This document shows, one piece after another, positions 53,951-62,779 of a stretch of 64,000 nucleotides of DNA (position 1 is the first letter of the stretch; every line of letters starts with the position of its first letter). This DNA is from an uncultured Roseicyclus sp. Lineage in GTDB: Bacteria > Pseudomonadota > Alphaproteobacteria > Rhodobacterales > Rhodobacteraceae. Below the pieces are notes generated by a model. The model searched no databases and was not told the DNA's origin. It worked only from the letters and a program-made list of their open reading frames with translations. The position numbers and the translations under genes are program-made. The DNA lies in assembly GCA_947494975.1 (NCBI GenBank), contig CANLXA010000001.1:620001-684000 (forward strand), written 5' to 3'.

Positions 53951-53973
53951 CCAAGAGTCGCTAGAAGCGGGAC

Positions 53974-54456
53974 ATGCTCCGCCTTGCACTTGTCGTCCTG
54001 ATGTTTCTCGCCGGCTGCACCCCGCAATCGGGGGTGCTGAGCACGCAACAGACCGGGCTGACGGGAAGCTACTCGGAGCAGGTCGTGATCTCGGACCACC
54101 CCCGTTATGTGCTCCGCGGCCACCTCATTGACGTGATGCGCGATGGCGACCGCGTCCGCGCCTTGATCATCAGTCATCGCCGCGATGGCGTGAACCGGGT
54201 TTTCATGCGCGAAGCATGGTCCAACGGTGTGGAATTGCCGTTTCGTTCCACCACACGGTGGCTTGATGGTTGCACGCACGGCCATTGCCTCGACCATCCC
54301 GTCGGCGTGATCGCCCTGTCGGATCGCCTGTTTGCCCACGCGGCCATCCATGGCCTCGACGCTCGCCTGATCGGATATGGCGACGCGATCGACATTTACG
54401 TACCCCCCAGTCTGTTCGCTGCCTTGCCAGACGTTGCCACAGATCCGGACGACTGA
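53974..54456 (+). CDS. small lipoprotein of unknown function
   Basis: 160 residues. Lipoprotein signal MLRLALVVLMFLAGC (lipobox FLAGC at about 15). The rest has LRGHLIDVMRDGDRVRALIISHR and a two-cysteine motif CTHGHC (HxHxC-like) in the middle that may coordinate a metal or form a disulfide. No family recognised. About 150 bp before the DEAD-box gene. Confidence 0.7.
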   Translation: MLRLALVVLMFLAGCTPQSGVLSTQQTGLTGSYSEQVVISDHPRYVLRGHLIDVMRDGDRVRALIISHRRDGVNRVFMREAWSNGVELPFRSTTRWLDGCTHGHCLDHPVGVIALSDRLFAHAAIHGLDARLIGYGDAIDIYVPPSLFAALPDVATDPDD

Positions 54457-54603
54457 ACCCGTCTTGTTTGACGCCAAGCCCGCAATGGCCTATGTGCCCC
54501 CAAGGTTTGCGGTCCGCGCAAGCCGCCCTCGCGGAGCGCGCTGGCATATTTGCGCTCCATTACCCCCGCCGGGGCCTATGATCCCCGGCCTGATTGGACG
54601 CAA

Positions 54604-56460
54604 ATGACGACATTCTCTGAGCTTGAGCTTAATCCAAAGGTCCAAAAAGCCGTCGCCGAGGCGGGTTATGAGACCCCGACGCCGATTCAGGAAGGCGCGA
54701 TTCCCCCCGCCTTGGAAGGCCGCGATGTCCTTGGCATCGCGCAGACCGGCACCGGCAAGACCGCCTCCTTTACGCTGCCGATGATCACCATGCTGGCCCG
54801 TGGCCGGGCCCGCGCCCGGATGCCGCGCAGCCTCGTGCTGTGCCCGACACGCGAATTGGCTGCACAAGTTGCTGAAAACTTTGATATCTACGCCAAGCAC
54901 GTGAAGCTGACCAAGGCGCTTTTGATCGGCGGCGTGTCCTTCAAGGAACAGGAGACGCTGATCGACAAGGGCGTCGATGTCCTGATCGCGACGCCGGGCC
55001 GTCTGCTCGACCATTTCGAGCGCGGCAAACTGATCCTGAACGATGTGAAGGTCATGGTCGTCGACGAGGCCGACCGCATGCTAGACATGGGGTTCATCCC
55101 GGATATCGAGCGGATTTTCGGCCTTGTGCCCTTCACTCGCCAGACCCTGTTCTTCTCCGCCACCATGGCGCCCGAGATCGAGCGGATCACCAACACCTTC
55201 TTGTCGAATCCGGCCAAGATCGAGGTGGCTCGCCAATCCACGACATCCGATACGATTGAACAGCGCCTGATCGAATTCAGACCGACGCGCCGCGATATGG
55301 CCGCCAAGCAAAAGCGCGACATGCTGCGCGCGGCGATTACGGCAGAAGGCGATGCATTCACCAACGCAATCATCTTCTGCAACCGCAAGGTGGATGTGGA
55401 TATCGTCGCCAAGTCCATGAAAAAGCACGGTTTGAACGCCGAGCCGATCCATGGCGATCTGGATCAGTCGCACCGGATGCGCACGCTGGACGGCTTCCGC
55501 GATGGCTCCATCACCTTCCTTGTGGCGTCAGACGTGGCGGCGCGCGGGCTCGATATTCCGAACGTGTCCCATGTGATTAACTATGACGTGCCGTCGCACG
55601 CCGAGGATTACGTGCACCGTATCGGCCGCACAGGCCGGGCCGGGAAAACCGGTGTGTCAATCACGCTCAGCGTGCCTTCGGACGAGAAGTACCTGGCCGC
55701 CATCGAAAGCCTGATCAAAACGCCGATCCCGCGTGTAGACGCGCCGATGGACGTGCAGGACAATCGGCCGCCACGGGATGAGGCACCCACCGACGACGAC
55801 AGACCGCGCCGGTCGCGCCGCGGTGGCCGCCGGTCCGACGCACCGCGTGACGAAAAGCCGGAACATAAGGCCGAGGCTACGGTTCAGCCCCAGGAAACGG
55901 CACGAGAAGAGCAGTCAAGCCCCCCCGCCAATACACGTGATCGGGGTGAACGCCGCGACCGTGGCGGGCGCGGACGGGGACGGGACCGCGATCGCGGCCC
56001 GCGTGTGGTCGGCATGGGCGAATTCACCCCCGGCTTCATCGCCATGAGTTTCGACGAACGCCGTGGCGGCCCCGCCCGCGACATTGATTTGGATGAGGAA
56101 GAGGCAGCCCCGGCGGAAGCGCCAGCGGTTGAGGCCGAAGCGCCCGCGGAGCCGCCGAAGCGCCGCCGCACGCGCAAACCAAAGGTTGAGGCGGAAGCAG
56201 AAGCGGCCAACGACGCGCCGATCGAACCTCAGGCAAACGACGCCGCACTCGAGGTGGCTGCGGAAGAGCCTGCACCGGAAGAAAAACCAAAGCGCCGTCG
56301 GACCCGGAAAAAGCCTGAAGAGGCCGCCCCCACGGAAGCCGCGGCGGAGGTCGAGGCGACACCAGACGCCGAACCCGAGGAAAAGCCGAAGCGGCGGCGG
56401 ACCCGTAAAAAGACGGTGGAGGCCGAAACCGCGCCGGATGAACCGGCAGCACCGGAATAA
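54604..56460 (+). CDS. DEAD-box RNA helicase (RhlE-like) with charged disordered tail
   Basis: 618 residues from the ATG at 54604. Core motifs: Q-motif PTPIQEGAIPPAL, AQTGTGKT (I), PTRELAAQVAE (Ia), VDEADRMLDMGF (II, DEAD), SATMAPEI (III), and HRIGRTGRAGK (VI). It unwinds structured RNA. The C-terminal ~245 residues are disordered, charged and Ala/Pro/Glu-rich, with RGG-like RGRGRDRDRG and three KRRRTRK repeats separated by acidic spacers. The tail could bind RNA or partner enzymes. Lies convergent to the RNase J gene across a shared terminator. Confidence 0.95.
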   Translation: MTTFSELELNPKVQKAVAEAGYETPTPIQEGAIPPALEGRDVLGIAQTGTGKTASFTLPMITMLARGRARARMPRSLVLCPTRELAAQVAENFDIYAKHVKLTKALLIGGVSFKEQETLIDKGVDVLIATPGRLLDHFERGKLILNDVKVMVVDEADRMLDMGFIPDIERIFGLVPFTRQTLFFSATMAPEIERITNTFLSNPAKIEVARQSTTSDTIEQRLIEFRPTRRDMAAKQKRDMLRAAITAEGDAFTNAIIFCNRKVDVDIVAKSMKKHGLNAEPIHGDLDQSHRMRTLDGFRDGSITFLVASDVAARGLDIPNVSHVINYDVPSHAEDYVHRIGRTGRAGKTGVSITLSVPSDEKYLAAIESLIKTPIPRVDAPMDVQDNRPPRDEAPTDDDRPRRSRRGGRRSDAPRDEKPEHKAEATVQPQETAREEQSSPPANTRDRGERRDRGGRGRGRDRDRGPRVVGMGEFTPGFIAMSFDERRGGPARDIDLDEEEAAPAEAPAVEAEAPAEPPKRRRTRKPKVEAEAEAANDAPIEPQANDAALEVAAEEPAPEEKPKRRRTRKKPEEAAPTEAAAEVEATPDAEPEEKPKRRRTRKKTVEAETAPDEPAAPE

Positions 56461-56472
56461 GCCTGAAACAGA

Positions 56473-56507
56473 AAACGCCGCGCCGGGCCCGACCCAACGC
56501 GGCGTTT
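56473..56507. terminator. bidirectional terminator between helicase and RNase J genes
   Basis: AAACGCCGCG (56473-56482) pairs with CGCGGCGTTT (56498-56507) across a 15-nt loop. Each 3' arm ends in T-rich sequence (TTTCTG on the plus strand, TTTTCTG on the minus), so both convergent genes can use it. Confidence 0.85.
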
Positions 56508-56526
56508 CTGATTTCATGTCAAAAGG

Positions 56527-58203
56527 TTACTCCGCCATCAACCGGCTGACGAGTAGCGTCACTTCCGGTTTCTTGCCGATCTCCTGACCACAAACCTGCC
56601 GACAGACGCGTTTAACCGCCTCCTCCAGCTTGTCGTCATCATCGATCACCTTGGCATCCAGCCGGGGCAACATCCGCGCCAGATCATCCTCGATCAGGTC
56701 CTGCAACGGCGCGCCGGACGATCCGACCTCGGGCAAGCCCTTCACGGCCACCCACGCGTCTTCCAGCACCTCGTCGCTTTCATCCACGATCAGGGCCACA
56801 ACGATCATCCCGTTCAACGCCATTTTCATGCGTTCCCGGATCACCCCGTCATAGGCGCCGACAAAGGCCTCGCCGTCCAGATAGGTGCGGCCAACCTCGA
56901 TCTGCTCGACCACGCCCGGCGCATTGCCCGACAATTCCACCATCGCGCCATTGGCCGCGACAACGCCTGTCATGCCCTTCGACATCGCCAGCTTTGCATG
57001 TTCGCGCAAGTGGCGGAATTCACCGTGGCAGGGGATCAGGATCTGCGGTCGCAGGACATCATGCATCACCTCCAGATCCGGGCGGTTGGCGTGACCGGAC
57101 ACGTGGTAGAAGCCGGAATTGTCATCAACTACCTCCACCCCGATCTCCGCCAGCGCGTTCTGGATGTAGCCAACCGACACTTCGTTGCCGGGGATCGTCT
57201 TGGAAGAGAACAGGAACGTGTCCCCTTCCTTCAATTCGTGCCCCAGATATTTGCCACGCGAGAGTGACGCGGAGGCCGCACGGCGTTCGCCCTGACTCCC
57301 GGTGACCAGCAACATCAGGCTTTCGCGCGGGATATCGAGCGCGTCTTCGGGGCTGACGGTGGCTGGAAAATCGGTCAGCACACCGCCTTCGACCGCCGCG
57401 CGCACCATACGCTGCATGGCGCGGCCCATCAGGCAGATGGAGCGCCCCGCCGCAACGCCCGCATCGGCCAGGGTCTTCAACCGCGCCACATTGGACGCAA
57501 AGGTCGTGGCCACCACCATGCCCTTGGCATTGCGCACCAATTCGGTGATCTGCTCGGGCAATTCGGACTCGGATCGGCCCGGATGGCGGCTGAACACGTT
57601 TGTGCTGTCACAGACATAGGCGAGTACGCCATCGGCGGCGATCTGCGTCCACATCTCGTCATCGAACGCCTCGCCAACCACCGGATTGCGGTCGATCTTG
57701 AAATCGCCGGAATGCACAACCCGGCCCGCATCGGTATCGATCAGAAGCGCCGACGCTTCCGGGATGGAGTGGGAAACGGGCGCGAATTGCACCCGGAAGG
57801 GGCCCACCTCGACCATTTCGGGATAGGCCTCAACCACGTTCACCTGTTCGGGTTCATGGCCCGCCTCTTCCATCTTGCGCATGGCGTGGATGGCGGTGAA
57901 GCGGCGGCAATAGATCGGCGCGCGCAGGCGATTCCACAGATGCCCGACCGCGCCCACATGGTCTTCATGGGCATGGGTGATGAAGATACCGTCTATCCGG
58001 TCCTGGCGTTCCTCCAGCCAATCGACATCGGGCAGGATCAAGTCCACGCCCGGTTGTCCGTCCATATCCGGGAAGGCCACGCCCGTATCGACCACGATCA
58101 ACCGCTCCGCGCCTTCCGGACCATAGCCGTAGACGTAGCAATTCATCCCAATCTCCCCCGCACCGCCGATGGGGAGGTAGATGAGGCGGTTTCGATCACT
58201 CAT
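56527..58203 (-). CDS. rnj: ribonuclease J
   Basis: 558 residues. Metallo-beta-lactamase plus beta-CASP endo/5'-exoribonuclease: LPIGGAGEIGMN near the start, THAHEDHVGAV (motif 2), HSGDFKIDRNP, DSTNVFSRHPGRSE, and VSGHANRPDLEVM and PCHGEFRHLREHA of the beta-CASP motifs, followed by a C-terminal domain (about 470-558). It processes and degrades mRNA and rRNA. The ATG overlaps the coaX stop (ATGA). Confidence 0.95.
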   Translation of the reverse strand: MSDRNRLIYLPIGGAGEIGMNCYVYGYGPEGAERLIVVDTGVAFPDMDGQPGVDLILPDVDWLEERQDRIDGIFITHAHEDHVGAVGHLWNRLRAPIYCRRFTAIHAMRKMEEAGHEPEQVNVVEAYPEMVEVGPFRVQFAPVSHSIPEASALLIDTDAGRVVHSGDFKIDRNPVVGEAFDDEMWTQIAADGVLAYVCDSTNVFSRHPGRSESELPEQITELVRNAKGMVVATTFASNVARLKTLADAGVAAGRSICLMGRAMQRMVRAAVEGGVLTDFPATVSPEDALDIPRESLMLLVTGSQGERRAASASLSRGKYLGHELKEGDTFLFSSKTIPGNEVSVGYIQNALAEIGVEVVDDNSGFYHVSGHANRPDLEVMHDVLRPQILIPCHGEFRHLREHAKLAMSKGMTGVVAANGAMVELSGNAPGVVEQIEVGRTYLDGEAFVGAYDGVIRERMKMALNGMIVVALIVDESDEVLEDAWVAVKGLPEVGSSGAPLQDLIEDDLARMLPRLDAKVIDDDDKLEEAVKRVCRQVCGQEIGKKPEVTLLVSRLMAE

Positions 58204-58979
58204 GTGGGGTTTTTATCCTTGTTGTATTTGTGGATGACGGTCAGGCCGTACATCGTCAGATCTTCTTCGACAGTGTCAAATAACACCTCACCCTGTGCAA
58301 ACAAGGGGGCGAGGCCGCCGGTGCCGATGACCTTCATCGGTTTGCCGTATTCGACCTTGATCCGGGCCGTTATGCCTTCGATCAGGCCGACATAGCCCCA
58401 GAAGACGCCCGACTGAATGCAGGCAACCGTATTGGTGCCGATCACCTTTTCCGGCTGGGTGATGTCCACGTGCGGCAGGGCCGCGGCGCCAAGGGCCAGC
58501 GCCTCCAGGCTCAGGTTGACGCCCGGCGCGATCACTCCACCTACATAGGCGCCATCCTCGGCCACCACATCGAAATTGGTGGCGGTCCCGAAATCCACCA
58601 CCACGCAATCGCCACCATGGCGCGCAAAGGCACCGGCCGCATTGGCTAGACGGTCGGGCCCCACGCCGGTTCCGAAATCCACCCGCGGGTCGATCGGCAG
58701 CTCACAATCCGGTTTGCCCACGACCCAGGGCCGCAGGTTGAAGAACCGGTCGCAGAAGACGCGCAGGTTGAACACGACGCGCGGCACGGTGGACGAAATG
58801 ATCACATCGTCAATCTGTGGGTCGATGCCGTAGTGATTAAGAAGCGTCGAAAACCACGTGAAATAGGCATCTGCCGTCCGGGAATGATGGGTCGAGGTCC
58901 GCAAGGTGCACAGCCAGGCCTCTCCATCCCAGATCGAAAATACGGTGTTCGTGTTGCCACAATCAATGCAGAGGAGCAT
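58200..58979 (-). CDS. coaX: type III pantothenate kinase
   Basis: 259 residues. First step of coenzyme A synthesis, phosphorylating pantothenate. ASKHA fold: N-terminal IDCGNTNTVFSIWDG (P-loop-like DxGNT), GTGVGPDRLANAAGA, VVVDFGTATNFDVV and LEALALGAAALPHVDI are conserved. It is insensitive to CoA feedback in known members. Tightly coupled to RNase J; 18 nt after birA. Confidence 0.96.
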   Translation of the reverse strand: MLLCIDCGNTNTVFSIWDGEAWLCTLRTSTHHSRTADAYFTWFSTLLNHYGIDPQIDDVIISSTVPRVVFNLRVFCDRFFNLRPWVVGKPDCELPIDPRVDFGTGVGPDRLANAAGAFARHGGDCVVVDFGTATNFDVVAEDGAYVGGVIAPGVNLSLEALALGAAALPHVDITQPEKVIGTNTVACIQSGVFWGYVGLIEGITARIKVEYGKPMKVIGTGGLAPLFAQGEVLFDTVEEDLTMYGLTVIHKYNKDKNPT

Positions 58980-58997
58980 GACCGCGCCCTCCCTCTT

Positions 58998-59750
58998 CTA
59001 GAAAAAGATCTCGGCCGCCGCGATCGGGCGGCGACCTTTGGGTGTTTCAAGGATCAGGTTGCCGGTTTCATCGACATCCCGAAAGGTCCCCGTGATGGCT
59101 TCGTTCGGTAGGCGGGCCGTCACAACCTCGCCCAACCGCGCGGCGTGGGACAGCCATTCGGTGCGGGTCGGGCCGAACCCGTAGGTCACAAGGCTCTCTT
59201 CGCGGGCGGCGAAGGCCGGTGCAAGCGCGTCGAGGAATATCTCCGGCGACGTTGCGATGCCGATATCGGCAAGCGCCACGGGAGAGAGTGCATGGGCCTC
59301 CACCTGCGACGGTGCGGGCGCCGAGGCAAGGTTCACGCCGATCCCGATGATCAGATGGCTCACGCCGCCGCGCCCGTCTCCAAGGCTTTCCAGAAGGATG
59401 CCGGCGAGTTTCCCGCCATCCAGCAGCACATCATTGGGCCATTTCAGGGAGAGCCTTTCCGCTGTGCAGCCCACCGCCAGAACGGCGTCACGCAGGGCCA
59501 GGGCGGCCACAAAAGACCGCAGTGCCACCTGTTCGACGGGGCCCTTGGGTCGCAAAGTGAGGGAGGCGGCAAAGTTTCCAGCGGGCATCGACCAGGCGCG
59601 GCCTCGACGGCCGCGCGCGGCCGTCTGATCACGGGCCAATACCCATTCCGGCCCGGCAAGTTCCCGGGCCATACGGGCGGCTTCCGCCATCGTGCTATCG
59701 GTTTGAGCCAGAACGCGGCGGCCCACGCCCCGGGGCCAGGCCGCCGCCAT
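58998..59750 (-). CDS. birA: biotin-[acetyl-CoA-carboxylase] ligase (no DNA-binding domain)
   Basis: 250 residues. Attaches biotin to the acetyl-CoA carboxylase carrier. Motif GRRGRAWS (biotinyl-AMP site), LKWPNDVLLDGGKLAGILLE and IIGIGVNLASA are present. The protein starts with the ligase domain and lacks an N-terminal winged helix, so it is the monofunctional form and not a repressor. ATG follows the nuoN stop by a single base. Confidence 0.94.
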   Translation of the reverse strand: MAAAWPRGVGRRVLAQTDSTMAEAARMARELAGPEWVLARDQTAARGRRGRAWSMPAGNFAASLTLRPKGPVEQVALRSFVAALALRDAVLAVGCTAERLSLKWPNDVLLDGGKLAGILLESLGDGRGGVSHLIIGIGVNLASAPAPSQVEAHALSPVALADIGIATSPEIFLDALAPAFAAREESLVTYGFGPTRTEWLSHAARLGEVVTARLPNEAITGTFRDVDETGNLILETPKGRRPIAAAEIFF

Positions 59751-59751
59751 C

Positions 59752-61197
59752 TTAGCGGATCAGCATCGCCGCGGCGCTTTGCGCCGGCGCTTCGATCCCG
59801 AAAAGGTTGATGCCCGGCACCGCGCCCAGGATCAGGACGGCAGCCATCACCAGAAGCCCCGCATATTGCATCAGCCCCATGCGCCCATCGAGGCCCTCCC
59901 GAGCCTCACCGAAATACATCAGGTAAACAACGCGGATGTAGTAGAACGCGCCGATCACTGAGGCGATCACACCGGCCACCGCGAGCCAGATCAGGCCCGC
60001 ATCGACCGCCGCCAGCAAGACGGCGTATTTGCCGAAGAACCCCAGAAGCGGCGGCACACCGGCCAGGCTGAACATCAGGATCAGGATCGCCATCGCCTTG
60101 GTCGGTTCCTTAGACGCGAACGCACTGAGCGAGGAGATTTCCGTTACGTGCCGCCCGTCGCGTTCCATCGTCAGGATGAACGCAAAGGTGCCGATATTCA
60201 TCGCCACATAGATCGCCATGTAGATCAACATCGCCTCGACGCCTGCGGCTGTTCCGGCGGCCAGACCCATCAGGGCAAACCCCATATGGGAGATCGAGGA
60301 ATAGGCCATCAGGCGTTTGATATCCGTCTGCCCAATCGCCGCGATAGCGCCGAGGAACATCGACACGATCGACAGGAACACCACGATCTGCTGCCAATCG
60401 CCGATCACGCCGCCAAACGCATCATGGACGACCCGGGCAAAGAGCGCCATCGCGGCCACCTTGGGCGCAGTGGCAAAAAGCGCGGTGATCGGCGTGGGGG
60501 AGCCCTCATACACATCGGGCGTCCACATATGGAACGGCGCGGCAGAGACCTTGAAGGCCAGACCCGCAAGGATGAAGACGAGGCCGAAAAGCAGGCCCAA
60601 CGGCATCTCGCCCTGCGCGGCTTCGATGATCCCGCCGAATTGCGTTGTGCCCGCGAAGCCGTAGGTCAGCGAGGCACCGTAGAGTAGCAGGCCCGAGGAC
60701 AGCGCGCCGAGGACGAAGTATTTCAGCCCCGCCTCAGTCGACCGCACAGAGTCACGCCGGAGCGACGCCACGACATAAAGCGCCAGCGATTGCAGCTCCA
60801 ACCCCATGTAAAGCGCGATCAGGTCGCCCGCCGAAACCATGATCATCATGCCAACCACGGCCAGCACGATCAGCATCGGGAATTCGAAGCGGAGCAGGTC
60901 CGTCTTGACCATGTAATCCTGGCTGATCACCAGGATCGCCGCCGCCGAAAGCAGGATGGTGATCTTGGCAAAGCGGCTGAACGCGTCATCCACGAACATC
61001 CCATCGAACGCGATGCGGTTGCCTTCGCCCGTCACGCCGATGTAGAACGCCATGATCACGAACAGGATCGCCGTGCCCCAGGTCAGCGCGGGCGCAAGGC
61101 CGTCTTTGGTGGTGTAGACCGCGCCCATGAGGCCTGCCATCGCAAACAGCGACAGCACAATCTCAGGCGTCAGAATGGCAAGGTCAGCTCCGATCAT
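59752..61197 (-). CDS. nuoN: NADH-quinone oxidoreductase subunit N
   Basis: 481 residues from the ATG at 61197. A Mrp-type antiporter-like subunit of complex I with fourteen helices: [14 protein letters not shown] at the start, [18 protein letters not shown] (conserved Glu in MGLEL), [19 protein letters not shown], and [16 protein letters not shown]. Contributes to proton pumping. Starts 10 nt after nuoM. Confidence 0.97.
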   Translation of the reverse strand: MIGADLAILTPEIVLSLFAMAGLMGAVYTTKDGLAPALTWGTAILFVIMAFYIGVTGEGNRIAFDGMFVDDAFSRFAKITILLSAAAILVISQDYMVKTDLLRFEFPMLIVLAVVGMMIMVSAGDLIALYMGLELQSLALYVVASLRRDSVRSTEAGLKYFVLGALSSGLLLYGASLTYGFAGTTQFGGIIEAAQGEMPLGLLFGLVFILAGLAFKVSAAPFHMWTPDVYEGSPTPITALFATAPKVAAMALFARVVHDAFGGVIGDWQQIVVFLSIVSMFLGAIAAIGQTDIKRLMAYSSISHMGFALMGLAAGTAAGVEAMLIYMAIYVAMNIGTFAFILTMERDGRHVTEISSLSAFASKEPTKAMAILILMFSLAGVPPLLGFFGKYAVLLAAVDAGLIWLAVAGVIASVIGAFYYIRVVYLMYFGEAREGLDGRMGLMQYAGLLVMAAVLILGAVPGINLFGIEAPAQSAAAMLIR

Positions 61198-61207
61198 ATC
61201 CGGGCCC

Positions 61208-62773
61208 TCAATGGTTCGCGGCGAAGTGGGTGTCGGGCACAAACGCCGCCACGGCCACGTCGTAGTTTTCGACAAGGGCACTGACCGAGGGGCCGATGAT
61301 ATCGGTCACCAGGCTCGGGTAGATACCCAGAAGGATCGTCATGACAACCAGCGGCGCAAAAATCGCGCGTTCGCGGCTCGTCATGTCGGTGATGGACTTG
61401 AGGCTTTCCTTGATCAGGTCGCCGAACACGACCCGGCGATAGAGCCAGAGCGCGTAGCAGGCGCTGAGGATCACACCCGTGGCGGCAAAAACGCCCACCC
61501 AGGTGTTGACCTGGAACACGCCGATCAGCGTCAGGAATTCACCCACGAAGCCCGATGTACCCGGCAGGCCGACATTCGCCATGGTGAAGAGCATGAAGAT
61601 CGCCGCATAGGCCGGCATCCGCACCACAAGCCCGCCATAAGCATCGATATCGCGGGTATGCATCCGGTCGTAGATCACGCCGACGCAAAGGAAGAGCGCG
61701 CCCGAGATGAAGCCGTGGCTGATCATCTGGAAAATCGCGCCATCCACGCCATTCTGGTTCGCCGCAAAAATCCCCATCGTCACGAAACCCATATGGGCGA
61801 CCGACGAATAGGCGATCAGCTTCTTCATATCCTCCTGCACCATCGCCACAAGCGAGGTGTAGACGATGGCAATCACACTTAGCCACAGAACCAGCGGCGC
61901 CATGATGTCGGACGCGACCGGGAACATCGGCAGCGAGAAGCGCAGGAAACCGTAACCACCCATCTTCAGCAGGATCGCCGCCAGCACGACCGACCCCGCC
62001 GTCGGCGCTTGCACGTGCGCGTCGGGCAGCCAGGTGTGGACGGGCCACATCGGCATCTTCACCGCAAAGCTGGCGAAGAACGCAAGGAACAGCATCGTCT
62101 GCAAGCCGCCCACAACCGAGAAGCCCAGAACATCAAACGTCTCGGTTCCGAAATTGTGGTCCAGCAGGGCGCGCACGCCCTCGCCGCAACCGCCGATACA
62201 GGTGGTGCCCGCATCCACATACATGGCCACCATGGCCACCAGCATCAGGACCGAGCCGAGGAAGGTGTAGAGGAAGAACTTGAAGCTGGCGTAGATGCGA
62301 TCCTTTCCGCCCCAGATGCCGATGATCAGGAACATCGGGATCAGGCCCGCTTCGAAGAACAGGTAGAACAGCACCAGATCCAGCGCCACGAAGACGCCGA
62401 TCATCAGCGTTTCCAGCACCAGAAGCGCGATCATGTATTCCTTCACCCGCACCTTCACGCCCCAGCACGAGGCAATGGTGATCGGCATCAGGAAGGTCGT
62501 CAGCATCACGAAAAGGATCGAGATGCCGTCCACACCCACGCGGTATTGCAGGCCAAAGAGCCACTCGGTTTCCTCAACCAACTGGAAGCCGGTGTTCTGT
62601 GCGTCGAACTGTACCAGAAGGAAGATCGACACCAGGAACGTGGCCAGCGTTGCCGCAAAGGCCAGCCGCTTGGCGTTGAGCTGCGCCGCCTCGTCCTCGC
62701 CGCGCAAAAATACGGCCATGATGATGGCGGCGACCAGCGGCAGGAAGGTGACGATGGAGATCAGGTTATCCAT
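61208..62773 (-). CDS. nuoM: NADH-quinone oxidoreductase subunit M
   Basis: 521 residues, fourteen helices. Complex I antiporter-like subunit: [19 protein letters not shown] (conserved Glu), [35 protein letters not shown] and [16 protein letters not shown]. Each matches bacterial NuoM. Six bases separate it from the nuoL stop. Confidence 0.97.
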   Translation of the reverse strand: MDNLISIVTFLPLVAAIIMAVFLRGEDEAAQLNAKRLAFAATLATFLVSIFLLVQFDAQNTGFQLVEETEWLFGLQYRVGVDGISILFVMLTTFLMPITIASCWGVKVRVKEYMIALLVLETLMIGVFVALDLVLFYLFFEAGLIPMFLIIGIWGGKDRIYASFKFFLYTFLGSVLMLVAMVAMYVDAGTTCIGGCGEGVRALLDHNFGTETFDVLGFSVVGGLQTMLFLAFFASFAVKMPMWPVHTWLPDAHVQAPTAGSVVLAAILLKMGGYGFLRFSLPMFPVASDIMAPLVLWLSVIAIVYTSLVAMVQEDMKKLIAYSSVAHMGFVTMGIFAANQNGVDGAIFQMISHGFISGALFLCVGVIYDRMHTRDIDAYGGLVVRMPAYAAIFMLFTMANVGLPGTSGFVGEFLTLIGVFQVNTWVGVFAATGVILSACYALWLYRRVVFGDLIKESLKSITDMTSRERAIFAPLVVMTILLGIYPSLVTDIIGPSVSALVENYDVAVAAFVPDTHFAANH

Positions 62774-62779
62774 GTGTGC

